Shown: positions 53,541 through 61,833 of the stretch, piece after piece
Position numbering within the stretch: position 1 is the first letter of the stretch
Layout of the letters: every line of letters starts with the position of its first letter
DNA from: Sediminibacterium magnilacihabitans
GTDB lineage: Bacteria > Bacteroidota > Bacteroidia > Chitinophagales > Chitinophagaceae
Length of the DNA: 64,000 nt
Direction: 5' to 3'
Assembly (NCBI GenBank): GCA_002973575.1
Contig: PVEQ01000010.1
Location: 1 to 64,000 of the forward strand
The notes under the pieces: generated by a model
Databases searched by the model: none
Told to the model about the DNA's origin: nothing
Seen by the model: the letters and a program-made list of their open reading frames with translations, nothing else
Made by a program: the position numbers and the translations under genes

Positions 53541-53948
53541 ATGAAACAGTATCACATTATTTCCAGAATAGCTATTTACCTGCTGGCTGTTGTAATGATT
53601 GTTTTTGGGATTTATCACTTTATGAATGCACGTGATCTGGTGGTTTTTATTCCCAGCTCTTTGCCTGGTGGTATTTTATGGGTTTACCTTGTTGGCGGTG
53701 CATTTATATTGGTTGCCATTGCCTTCATTACCAATAAAATGGTGAAATCGGCCGGGTATGTGCTGGCGCTTTTATTGATTGTTTTCATTCTCACCATCCA
53801 CATACCCAACTACGTTAGTGCGGGCGACAAGGAAATGAAAACCATGGCGTTCATCAACTTGTTGAAGGATACAGCCATCGCCGGTTTTGCGCTTCACATT
53901 GCAGCCTCTGCCAGTCAACAGAAACTGCATTTCGAGGATAACGACTAA
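53541..53948 (+). CDS. DoxX-like small membrane protein
   Basis: Integral membrane protein of 135 aa with four hydrophobic helices (about 7-27, 42-64, 69-89, 104-124). The pattern RIAIYLLAVVMIVFGIYHFMNARDL followed by a Gly-rich second helix and a soluble-faced loop resembles the DoxX/DoxD-like group, whose members have been tied to quinone or sulfur redox chemistry and often have no known role. No catalytic residues can be named. It is convergent with the cyclase gene, with a 10-bp gap. Confidence 0.7.
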   Translation: MKQYHIISRIAIYLLAVVMIVFGIYHFMNARDLVVFIPSSLPGGILWVYLVGGAFILVAIAFITNKMVKSAGYVLALLLIVFILTIHIPNYVSAGDKEMKTMAFINLLKDTAIAGFALHIAASASQQKLHFEDND

Positions 53949-53958
53949 TAACGTTATC

Positions 53959-54858
53959 CTATTTATTGGCGCCGGTCAGTTTAGCCATTGCCCGCACAGG
54001 GAACGTGCCCACTCCTTTGAACTTGGGTGGAATAGCGCTGAAGGTGAATCCGTCTTCCGGTAGCAACTGCAGGTTGCACAGGTGCTCCACAATCAAAATT
54101 TCTGCGCCCAATAATGTTGTATGAACTGGCCGTGATTTCCCGTTCGTATTGTCTATATTGTGCGAGTCGATCCCCACCAGCTTCACACCGCAATCTCTTA
54201 AATAAACGGCTGCCGCTTCTGTAAGGTAGGGGTTGTTCTCGTAATAGTGCTCTGTATTCCAATGAACATCCCAGCCCGTATGTATTAAAACTGCGCGGTT
54301 CCTGATCTCGTAGTTCCGCAGGTGCTTGTCTGTAATTTCGGGTGATGTTGTATAGGGCACCCTAATGACAATGCCTTCAAGATCGGTAAAGCAAGCCAAT
54401 TCCACTTCTGACAAGTCTTTCCCATGTTCAAAGCGGTGAAACGGGCAATCGATATAAGTTCCCGTATTCGCAACCATTTCAATTTTGCCGATCTGGAACT
54501 CGGTTCCCGTTTCATATATCTTGCGCGAATCTTCCCTGCTCAGGTAATCACATATAATAGGCGCCGGCAATCCTTTATACGTTACCAATCCATTTTCGAT
54601 GGTATGGCTTAGATCTATCAGCAGGTCATTGCCCGTTTTTTCATTGATGGGTTTTCTTTTATGTTGCTCTGTTATGATCTCTTTGTTCAGGATCTTTGTT
54701 TCACCCACCATCAGCAATCGCAGGTCGTCAACAATATAATCGGCCAGTTCTTTGTCTGAAATATTGTCCCCGGCGATGTCAAGGCGAAAATCATGGCCTT
54801 TGATGCCTCCTCCATTCGTGAAATAAATTTCAAAATCGAATTTTACTCTTTTGTTCAT
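53959..54858 (-). CDS. Cyclase-family hydrolase with an N-terminal extra domain and altered metal motif
   Basis: Kynurenine formamidase-like cyclase fold (Pfam Cyclase) from about residue 78 on, 299 aa in all. The family metal motif HxGTHxDxPxH reads N131-T-G-T-Y135-I-D137-C-P-F-H141, so two His ligands are Asn and Tyr while Asp and the last His remain. The second-site His and Glu are present (H245 in PVHTTLLG and E257 in IVEHLCNL). The first 70 residues (KFDFEIYFTNGGGIKGHDFRLDI) form a separate small domain ending in HKRKP. The enzyme may be a variant lineage with one metal or a different reaction. No operon partner is adjacent. Confidence 0.8.
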   Translation of the reverse strand: MNKRVKFDFEIYFTNGGGIKGHDFRLDIAGDNISDKELADYIVDDLRLLMVGETKILNKEIITEQHKRKPINEKTGNDLLIDLSHTIENGLVTYKGLPAPIICDYLSREDSRKIYETGTEFQIGKIEMVANTGTYIDCPFHRFEHGKDLSEVELACFTDLEGIVIRVPYTTSPEITDKHLRNYEIRNRAVLIHTGWDVHWNTEHYYENNPYLTEAAAVYLRDCGVKLVGIDSHNIDNTNGKSRPVHTTLLGAEILIVEHLCNLQLLPEDGFTFSAIPPKFKGVGTFPVRAMAKLTGANK

Positions 54859-54954
54859 GTTGCTTGCATTATCGGGTGCATGAATTTACAAAATCTGTAT
54901 ACGGCTACCCTGATTCTTTATTGAGATTTTTCTGGAAATACCGCGAAAAAACGC

Positions 54955-54985
54955 TTGCACAGGGGTTTTACACAGAGTACTTTAG
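54955..54985 (+). promoter_or_regulatory. Predicted promoter of the lipoprotein gene at 55016
   Basis: TTG (54955-54957), 20 bp and TACTTTAG (54978-54985) fit TTG-N19-21-TAnnTTTG with one mismatch. It lies 30 bp before the ATG at 55016. Confidence 0.45.
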
Positions 54986-55015
54986 TATTCGTTTTTACCA
55001 TTTACCATTGTCTGT

Positions 55016-55459
55016 ATGAAAAAACCAATACTATTTGCAGCATTAGGGATCTGTGTCTTACTGTTTTCCTGCAGGGTTGTTCTGGTCCCGGAATACAGTG
55101 CCGAGCTGGAAAACCAGATCGTTCAAGGCGCCAAACTGAATGATAGGCTCTACATCAATTTGCTCGATGCGAATCCGGATAAAAGAAGTTTTCAACTGTA
55201 TGCAGATAAATACGCCGAGATTGAATCGGAAATCCATTCCATCCTGCTAAAAAACGAGACGAGGAAAAAGAACAACGATATGCTGGTGATCATCAGGAAC
55301 CTTGATTCCGTCTTTGTTAAATACAAAAACCACCACAAATCAAAAAACACGCTCAGTGATGGTGAAATCAAGCTCAACCAGGTTTATATTAAAGATCTCT
55401 GGAAGCCTTTGCTGATTGCTGAATCGGGATTGAAAAAAGCTAAAACTGTTACGCGATAA
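55016..55459 (+). CDS. Small predicted lipoprotein, unknown function
   Basis: 147 aa with a lipoprotein signal: a hydrophobic stretch (ILFAALGICVLLFSC) in which LFSC at residues 16-19 is the lipobox, so Cys19 would be acylated. The mature part is charged and mainly helical (AELENQIVQGAKLNDRLYINLL and YADKYAEIESEIHSILLKNETRKKNND), which hints at a coiled-coil surface. No family is recognised. A second small unknown gene follows after 41 bp in the same direction. Confidence 0.65.
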   Translation: MKKPILFAALGICVLLFSCRVVLVPEYSAELENQIVQGAKLNDRLYINLLDANPDKRSFQLYADKYAEIESEIHSILLKNETRKKNNDMLVIIRNLDSVFVKYKNHHKSKNTLSDGEIKLNQVYIKDLWKPLLIAESGLKKAKTVTR

Positions 55460-55500
55460 GTACTTATAAAACCACCTGTTTAACGAAAAAATTTACACTT

Positions 55501-55830
55501 ATGCAATTCGATATCAATGAAGTCGCTTCGAACATGCTGGCGGCTATAAAAAACTCCGTAAAAGACGATTGGAAAAAAGTAAAAGAAGCTGCTACCAATT
55601 TCTTGCAAGACAATAAGAGCCGGTTGGGGCTATTAGCCAACTCACGATTATCTAATGAAATCAGTGATGAAGACTTTTTAGCCCGGCTCGGCGATGAGAA
55701 AAAGATCCTCGAATCACAGTTGCATGCTATTGCCATTTTATCAAAAGTAGCCGCTCAAAATGCGGCAAACGCCGCAATCGATGTGTTGTCGGCCGCTGTT
55801 TCAAAAGCGTTGGGCATTGGTATACTATAA
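55501..55830 (+). CDS. Small helical protein, unknown function
   Basis: 109 aa, no signal peptide, predicted almost entirely helical (FDINEVASNMLAAIKNSVKDDWKKV, EDFLARLGDEKKILESQLHAIAIL) with an Ala-rich end (VAAQNAANAAIDVLSAAVSKALGIGIL) that may associate with membranes or form bundles. No family is recognised. It is 41 bp behind the lipoprotein gene and is probably cotranscribed with it, so the two may act together. It is convergent with the glycosidase gene 4 bp away. Confidence 0.6.
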   Translation: MQFDINEVASNMLAAIKNSVKDDWKKVKEAATNFLQDNKSRLGLLANSRLSNEISDEDFLARLGDEKKILESQLHAIAILSKVAAQNAANAAIDVLSAAVSKALGIGIL

Positions 55831-55834
55831 CTCA

Positions 55835-57529
55835 TTAAAATACCAGTCTCACCAAGGATACGGACTGCCTGGGAAGTTGCATATCAACCGTGAGTGTTCC
55901 ATTCTTCATCGTAACTTCTTTCGGTACCGACAATAACGCTAATTGTCCGGCTTTTTCCAATTCCTGATATTGCTGCTCTGTTGGTTGTTGAGGCGAACCC
56001 ATTTTTTTCCATACTTCGTAAGCATTGCTGTGATCGCTATCGATCCGGTAATGATACAGCTTGGCTCTTTTTACCGGGATATGCTGTAAAGAAAGCATTA
56101 CCGGTGAACCATTATCCTGCATATCATCGTCGTGATAATTCCACAGCATCACGGTCAATGAATTTTTGCTTTTTGCAGCAATCGCATTGATATCCGTTTG
56201 CTTTCCGTGCACGCTTGAATCGATGATCGACTGATAATCATAAGAAAAGTTTCCTGAAACTTCCACACGATTGCCCAACATCATGCCCAGCATGCGAAAA
56301 ACATTCAATACGGGCTTGTCCACCCCATTGGTGGCCAGGTCTCGAAAACCGTAAAACCAGGGCTGGTTCTCAAATTCAAACGACCAGTTGACTGCCCCGA
56401 TCAGGTTGGTTCCAAAATGCGCATTGATATCATAAATACGTGCAACAGATGCAGCCGTATAACTCGAATACATGGTTCCGTTTCGATACGCATTCTGCGG
56501 ATCCGTTTTCATACCGCAGGCTGCGCAGCCTTCGGGGTCCGACTCGCCAACGATTACCGGTAAATGTTTGGTTTCCGGGAAAGAAGCGATCACGCTCAAA
56601 TGATCCCGGATATTTCTCAACTGGCTGTACATGCCCATGCGTACCCGGTCGTTGACAATCCGTGGTGAACCTTTTGCATGAAAAGCAAGGAAGTCAATGG
56701 GTGCACCCACTTTGCCGGTAGCTGCATTGATCTCTTTCAAGCAATGAATGATGAAGCCACGCATGAACGCTTCGCCTCCTCCGGTAGTATGCGGCCCGCC
56801 TACTTTGGCAGATGGCAGTGCGCGTTTAACAGCATCCGAAGCGTAATCATACATCTTGCAATACGTCTTCAACCTGTCCTGCGCCTGCAGGTAAGGAGAA
56901 TTCGGTTCATTCCACAACTCCCAATACCAGCTTTCTACTTCAGCTTTGCCATATCGTTCAACGCAGTGCTTTACCCATTGGTAAATCAACGCTGCCCATT
57001 TATTGTAATCATTCGGCGGGTACGACCATCCTGTGTGGATATCGCCATACTTATCGCCGGGTTTCCAGTGGTGCTGGTAAGGCTGCGGGTGGCTCGACAA
57101 CGCTTCAGGCATAAAACCAATCTGCGCCAATGGCTTCATTTTCCTTTGTATGAACGTATCGAATATCGAGTCAACAATATTCCAGTAATACACCGGGTTA
57201 CCGTTTTTGTCTTCGGTATACATATTGGTAGAGCCCCATTTCAGCGCGGCGTTGCCATCTCCTGAAGTCATGAGGTTATGCACGCGAACATGAACGGGTA
57301 CCGGACTCAAAGCAGCAATTTCCGAAAGCAGTTTCCGGCCATCTTTCATATAAGTGTAGTTGGGCTCGTCGTATCCGAACCAGGCCCAGATGGGGGTCAT
57401 AGGGCCTTTTTCTTTTGCGGCATCTACCTTGATCTGTACGGCAGACTGGGCCATCAGGCCCATACTCCAACCAAGCAACAATAGAGAAACTATGCTTTTT
57501 CGAATGACACCCGGTTGATTCATTGTCAA
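55835..57529 (-). CDS. Exported glycoside hydrolase, GH39-like
   Basis: Clan A (beta/alpha)8 glycosidase of 564 aa with a signal peptide (about 10-28). E208 in WELWNEPN is the expected acid/base, and E329 in LPVIVGESDPEG is the expected nucleophile. The overall wording (RVHNLMTSGDG, WYWELWNEPNSPYL, FLAFHAKGSPRI) is that of GH39 beta-xylosidase-type enzymes. It has a C-terminal beta domain (about 440-564). It probably cleaves plant xylosides or related glycosides in the periplasm. It stands alone without a SusCD pair. Confidence 0.82.
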   Translation of the reverse strand: MTMNQPGVIRKSIVSLLLLGWSMGLMAQSAVQIKVDAAKEKGPMTPIWAWFGYDEPNYTYMKDGRKLLSEIAALSPVPVHVRVHNLMTSGDGNAALKWGSTNMYTEDKNGNPVYYWNIVDSIFDTFIQRKMKPLAQIGFMPEALSSHPQPYQHHWKPGDKYGDIHTGWSYPPNDYNKWAALIYQWVKHCVERYGKAEVESWYWELWNEPNSPYLQAQDRLKTYCKMYDYASDAVKRALPSAKVGGPHTTGGGEAFMRGFIIHCLKEINAATGKVGAPIDFLAFHAKGSPRIVNDRVRMGMYSQLRNIRDHLSVIASFPETKHLPVIVGESDPEGCAACGMKTDPQNAYRNGTMYSSYTAASVARIYDINAHFGTNLIGAVNWSFEFENQPWFYGFRDLATNGVDKPVLNVFRMLGMMLGNRVEVSGNFSYDYQSIIDSSVHGKQTDINAIAAKSKNSLTVMLWNYHDDDMQDNGSPVMLSLQHIPVKRAKLYHYRIDSDHSNAYEVWKKMGSPQQPTEQQYQELEKAGQLALLSVPKEVTMKNGTLTVDMQLPRQSVSLVRLVF

Positions 57530-57725
57530 ATGATTTTATTTTCTTGTCTGTCTAAAAATAACGCACTATGTGGAAATCATTATAGAAGAATGGTCTTATT
57601 CATGAATGAAGTTGGTATCTGTCAACAAAAGTTTGACTATCAGCGCATTGTCTAAAATGTTGGTTTCAGCCGTTGCAGAGGCAACCCTTCTGTTGCAAGC
57701 TGCGTTATAATTTGAAACAACAGTT

Positions 57726-58202
57726 ATGCAATCCATATCCATTTTCAGGCAGCTTGGTCTGCTGTGTGTGGTGTCTACCGGCCTCCTGTTTTCGTCTTGC
57801 AGCAAAAACAACAATTACACGGCGCCGTCAACCACCTATACTATAAGTGCGTCGCTTACGGCGGCCCAGGAAGTGCCTGCCACCAACAGTACGGGTACCG
57901 GTACCCTTACCGGCACTTACGATGCAAGTACTTATAAACTCTCTTACACCCTTAACTGGAGTGGTCTCACCGGGGCGGCTACCGGCATGCACTTTCATGG
58001 TCCTGCCGCCGCAGGTACAAGCGCCGCCGTGGAAGTAGCTATCACAGGTTTTCCTTCTGTAGCCAGCGGTACTGTGAGCGGAACAGCTACACTTACTGCC
58101 AGCCAGAATGATGATCTTTTGGGTGGTAAGATGTATGCGAACATACACACTTCGGCTAATCCTGCTGGTGAGATAAGAGGACAGGTAAGTGCTTCGAAAT
58201 AA
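57726..58202 (+). CDS. CHRD-domain lipoprotein
   Basis: 158 aa. The signal region ends in a lipobox (LLFSSC, Cys near residue 22), so it is probably an outer-membrane or surface lipoprotein. A CHRD domain fills the rest: ISASLTAAQEVPATNSTGTGTLTG, LSYTLNWSGLTGAATGMHFHGPAA and the ending NIHTSANPAGEIRGQV are the diagnostic blocks. CHRD domains are beta-rich and were named from chordin; their role in bacteria is not settled. No neighbour suggests a pathway. Confidence 0.88.
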   Translation: MQSISIFRQLGLLCVVSTGLLFSSCSKNNNYTAPSTTYTISASLTAAQEVPATNSTGTGTLTGTYDASTYKLSYTLNWSGLTGAATGMHFHGPAAAGTSAAVEVAITGFPSVASGTVSGTATLTASQNDDLLGGKMYANIHTSANPAGEIRGQVSASK

Positions 58203-58211
58203 GTTTGGTAG

Positions 58212-59360
58212 TTATCCTGCTACAAGGTCGATACCGCACAACTGCGCTGCGGCATTCAACCTGCCTGCACGCATGTGCGCGGTCAGTTGCAGTAGTCTGG
58301 GGCGATATAATTCATAATCTGCGCCATAAGCATCTTTGATGTTTTTGGCTTCTACTTGTGATATCTTACCATCGAACGCTACAGCAACGGTGAAAAGATC
58401 CAGGAGGAGATTGCGTTCTTCCTTACTTACCCTTTTTAAAATATCGATGAATACATTCCAGTCATCATATTTTACCGCACTGTTATTATCGGTATGAAGC
58501 AGGTGCTGGAAGCGCAGCAGCAGTATCACCATGTTGGGATGAAAATTCTGCGCCATTACCACGGCGTTGCCAATAGCGCAGAGACAACCTTGTTTGGCCA
58601 ATGGCGAGAGCCGCTCTATGAGGTGATCGTGCAATACATTGTCGGCAATATGGTTGCTCAAAGCAAAACCAAACAAGCGCAAGCGGGCTTCTTTCACTAC
58701 GCGGTTGAGCACTACCCCGTTCCAGAAACATTCCACCGGAAGCGCCACATAATTGATGGAAACACCTGCGATCGTTTTGCCCACTGTTTTCAATAACAGG
58801 AACTTGGCAGCGAAATTCGTGATCGTGATCTTCAGCTTATACAACAGACCCAATACCAACAGGTTCTTTTTCGATATCCGTTCGAAAGGGTCGATACCCA
58901 ACACTTCCATTTCCGGGTCGGGCAGTTCCAGTGCTGTTCTCGCAAGAATATTCGTGATGCTGAAAGGGCCGGATTTCAAGAAATCTTTTTTATGCGCATG
59001 CAGGTTGATAAGTTCGCTTACTTCGTGAACGGCTTTTAATGCGATCAGGAACAATAAGTACAATTCAATAACTATGGAAACCAGTGTTACGCCGCCTGTC
59101 CATGTATAGTGGATATACCAGGGTTCGTTTTGTTTCAGCAGGTCAATGTATACGGTAGGCCAAACCAATACCAGGCCGGTAATAGCAGATAATACGATGC
59201 CTTTGATAGATATTTTCCTGATCTTTTGTTCGAGCACTTCATCGGGTATATCGAACACATGATGCGTGAGGTCTTTTTTGTCGAACCGGTCGAGGTAATA
59301 GACGCCAAACTTTTCCAACGACGATTTTTTCTTTGCTTTCAGTTGGATACCGGGTTGCAT
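58212..59360 (-). CDS. Membrane protein with a TerB-like C-terminal region, unknown function
   Basis: 382 aa. Two strong hydrophobic helices lie at about residues 50-74 (IVLSAITGLVLVWPTVYIDLL) and 88-112 (GGVTLVSIVIELYLLFLIAL); weaker ones follow near 170-215. The C-terminal 60 residues (LLLDLFTVAVAFDGKISQVEAKNIKDAYG) resemble TerB-type helical domains, where a DGxIxxxE pattern follows an Ala-rich helix. No catalytic residues are evident. It starts 11 bp after the stop of the PQQ dehydrogenase gene on the same strand and is probably cotranscribed. Confidence 0.55.
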   Translation of the reverse strand: MQPGIQLKAKKKSSLEKFGVYYLDRFDKKDLTHHVFDIPDEVLEQKIRKISIKGIVLSAITGLVLVWPTVYIDLLKQNEPWYIHYTWTGGVTLVSIVIELYLLFLIALKAVHEVSELINLHAHKKDFLKSGPFSITNILARTALELPDPEMEVLGIDPFERISKKNLLVLGLLYKLKITITNFAAKFLLLKTVGKTIAGVSINYVALPVECFWNGVVLNRVVKEARLRLFGFALSNHIADNVLHDHLIERLSPLAKQGCLCAIGNAVVMAQNFHPNMVILLLRFQHLLHTDNNSAVKYDDWNVFIDILKRVSKEERNLLLDLFTVAVAFDGKISQVEAKNIKDAYGADYELYRPRLLQLTAHMRAGRLNAAAQLCGIDLVAG

Positions 59361-59371
59361 GATCGGGGGTT

Positions 59372-61573
59372 TCAGTTTTTATCCGGCAATGCGAATGCCA
59401 CATAAGCATCACCGGATCGGGTCTTCAATTTACCACCGCCGCAGGCAATTACAATAAATTGTTTTCCCTTTACATGATATACCGCAGGAGTAGCAAAGCC
59501 CGAAGCGGGCAAGTCGGCCTCCCACAACAGTTTTCCTGTTCTTTTATGGAAAGCCCTTATTTTATTGTCTTTTGTAGCTGCGATGAACAATAATCCGCCG
59601 GCTGTTACTACCGGGCCGCCATAGTTCTCCGTGCCTGCATGTATGCCTTTTGCTTTCAGTTCCGGGTAATCGCCCAACGTTTCTTTCCATACAAATTCAC
59701 CGGTGTTCAGGTCAATAGCGGTTAGTGTACCCCATGGTGGCTTAACGGCGGGATATCCCTCTTTTGTCAGGAATTTGTTATAACCGGTATTGGTATAAGG
59801 TAGACGAGTATATGCATCTTCGGCTTTTTGTTCATGGATGAATTTTTTTGCTTGCCCTGTTTTATTCTCCAGGATATATGCGGCAACGGCATTTTGTTCC
59901 TGTTCTGAAAGATGATTGAATGCCGGCATCATACCCCTTCCCGACCTCATCAACTGGAGAAATCTTGCGTCGTTGTATTTTTTATTTACGTTGATGAGTG
60001 ATGGATAGTTCCCCGATCCTTTTCTTTCAGGACCATGGCAGCTCATGCAGTTAAGCGTGTATAAGCGTTTACCGGCTGCTAAATAATTTTCTTCTTTTGC
60101 TGCTTTCTCTTTCACCTCCACCATTTTTAATACCCAGGGCACTTCATTGGCGTTCACATATAATATACCTGTGGCCGGATCGTAGGCGGGACCGCCCCAT
60201 TCGGCGCCACCATCGAAGCCCGGAAAAATAACCGTGCCCTCTTTGGATGGAGGGTTGAAAATATTTCCTGTCTTATAACTTGCCAACCGCTTTTTAATAT
60301 CCTGGAACGATGAATCGCCGACAAGGTTGTTCAGGTCTGCTTCAGATAAAGATTGTCTCGCAAAGGGTATCGGGAATGTTGGTATGGGTTGTGTAGCAGA
60401 CACCTTTTCACCTGTCAGTTCCGATTCAGTAGGTACCGGTTTTTCTTCTACCGGGTACACAGGTTTGCCGGTTGTTCTGTCCAGCAAAAAAATAAATCCT
60501 GTTTTGGTTGGTTGAGCCAGCGCTTCAATCTTTTTTCCATCCTTCATCATATTTACCAAAACCGGTGCAGTGGGCAGGTCGCGATCCCAGATATCGTGGT
60601 GCACTGTTTGGTAATGCCAGATCAGTTTGCCGGTTGCTGCATCCAGTGCCAGCACACAATTGCCGAAAAGATCGGGGCCTAATCGTTTGCCTCCATAAAA
60701 ATCAAAAGAAACAGAACCTGTTGGTACAAATACAATGCCTTTGGTTTCATCCAGGCTCATGCCTGCCCAGCAATTGGCGCCGCCCAGGTGTTTCCATGCT
60801 TCTTTATCTTCCCATGTTTCGTAACCTAATTCACCGGGCTGGGGTATGGTATGAAATATCCATTTCAATTTGCCGGTACGAACATCATAAGCGCGGATAT
60901 GGCCGGGTGCGGCAGTAGCATCTTCCGCTACACGGGAGCCGATGATCAATAGATCTTTGTAAATGATACCAGGCGTATTGGAAGTGATAAACTTATCCTT
61001 CACATCCCGGTCCAGTCCGTCGTGAAGATCTATACGGCCATTTTTACCAAAATCCGCAGCGGGTTTTCCATTGGTAGTCTGCAAGCAGATGAGCTGGTCT
61101 CCGGCCGTATAAAAAAGTCTTTTGTCGTTCTTGCCATCTGTCCAATAGGTAACGCCGCGACCAGTATTGGAGAAGGCCATCATCAAACGAGTTTGTGCGC
61201 TCGTGTCTGCTGAAATTTTGGCGCCGGGATCAAAGACCCATTGTTGTTTTCCGGTAGCAGCATCCAGCGCAAACATTTTCATTTTGGGTGTAGTGCCGTA
61301 TAGTATGCCGTCTACTACAATAGGATTGCATTGTATCTGGGAATGAAGCAGGGTGTCTGCATCGTTTGTATGATAGGTCCAGGCAATTGCCAGGCGGTTT
61401 ACGTTGTTTGTATCAATTGCTGTGAGGGTGGAATAATGCATTGCATCTTTTGTTCCTCCATAAACGTTCCAGTTTTTATGTTCTTGTTTTTCTGCCGGTG
61501 TACAACACACCCATGAGATTACAAGCAAGAGGTACATAAATAAAGGGGTCTTCCCGTTTGTAAAATTTTGCAT
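59372..61573 (-). CDS. PQQ-dependent dehydrogenase with cytochrome c domain
   Basis: Quinoprotein dehydrogenase of 733 aa from the ATG at 61573. The N-terminus has a signal with possible lipobox (LLVISWVCC). Eight-bladed propeller blocks are seen: WNVYGGTKDAMHYSTLTAID, TTNGKPAADFGKNGRIDL, ALDAATGKLIWHYQTVHHDIWDRDLPTAPVLV and the final TPAVYHVKGKQFIVIACGG. Inserted near residues 506-512 is a haem-c site (CMSCH) with a Met-rich loop later (SGRGMMPAFNHL). It should oxidise sugars or alcohols in the periplasm and pass electrons to the internal haem. The substrate is unknown; the type resembles membrane glucose dehydrogenases. Confidence 0.9.
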   Translation of the reverse strand: MQNFTNGKTPLFMYLLLVISWVCCTPAEKQEHKNWNVYGGTKDAMHYSTLTAIDTNNVNRLAIAWTYHTNDADTLLHSQIQCNPIVVDGILYGTTPKMKMFALDAATGKQQWVFDPGAKISADTSAQTRLMMAFSNTGRGVTYWTDGKNDKRLFYTAGDQLICLQTTNGKPAADFGKNGRIDLHDGLDRDVKDKFITSNTPGIIYKDLLIIGSRVAEDATAAPGHIRAYDVRTGKLKWIFHTIPQPGELGYETWEDKEAWKHLGGANCWAGMSLDETKGIVFVPTGSVSFDFYGGKRLGPDLFGNCVLALDAATGKLIWHYQTVHHDIWDRDLPTAPVLVNMMKDGKKIEALAQPTKTGFIFLLDRTTGKPVYPVEEKPVPTESELTGEKVSATQPIPTFPIPFARQSLSEADLNNLVGDSSFQDIKKRLASYKTGNIFNPPSKEGTVIFPGFDGGAEWGGPAYDPATGILYVNANEVPWVLKMVEVKEKAAKEENYLAAGKRLYTLNCMSCHGPERKGSGNYPSLINVNKKYNDARFLQLMRSGRGMMPAFNHLSEQEQNAVAAYILENKTGQAKKFIHEQKAEDAYTRLPYTNTGYNKFLTKEGYPAVKPPWGTLTAIDLNTGEFVWKETLGDYPELKAKGIHAGTENYGGPVVTAGGLLFIAATKDNKIRAFHKRTGKLLWEADLPASGFATPAVYHVKGKQFIVIACGGGKLKTRSGDAYVAFALPDKN

Positions 61574-61735
61574 ACAGTCTGTTTTATTGCCAGTTTGGTG
61601 ATACGTTTTTTCCATCAGGTTCATCATACCGGGTAATTGTAACAGTAATGAAAAGAAAATCAATCACCCCTTCTAAAATTAGGTAAACATTTAATGACAG
61701 TTATGTCTTCAGCTTCAGGTCTGAAATATGCTTAT

Positions 61736-61833
61736 TGCGGAGAATAATGGGCTTATTCTCCGCATTTTTTACGGCGAATAATTGGTATGCGGAGAATATT
61801 GCTTATATTCGCCGCATATTTTGCGGAAAATGG
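61736..61833. repeat. Regular array of six half-sites upstream of fic
   Basis: Six copies of a 12-bp half-site close to TGCGGAGAATAA begin at 61736 (+), 61753 (-), 61770 (+), 61788 (+), 61805 (-) and 61822 (+), with steps of 17, 17, 18, 17 and 17 bp. The first pair is a perfect inverted repeat; the second pair has 14-bp arms with one mismatch. The whole is a 52-bp three-site module present twice. The last copy is degenerate and covers the fic ATG at 61830. It looks like an operator for a multimeric repressor. Confidence 0.8.

Noticed and set aside
61736-61833. CRISPR array
   Set aside because: The repeated unit is a 12-bp half-site in alternating orientation at 17-bp steps, with no unique 30-bp spacers and no cas genes. 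It fits an operator array instead.
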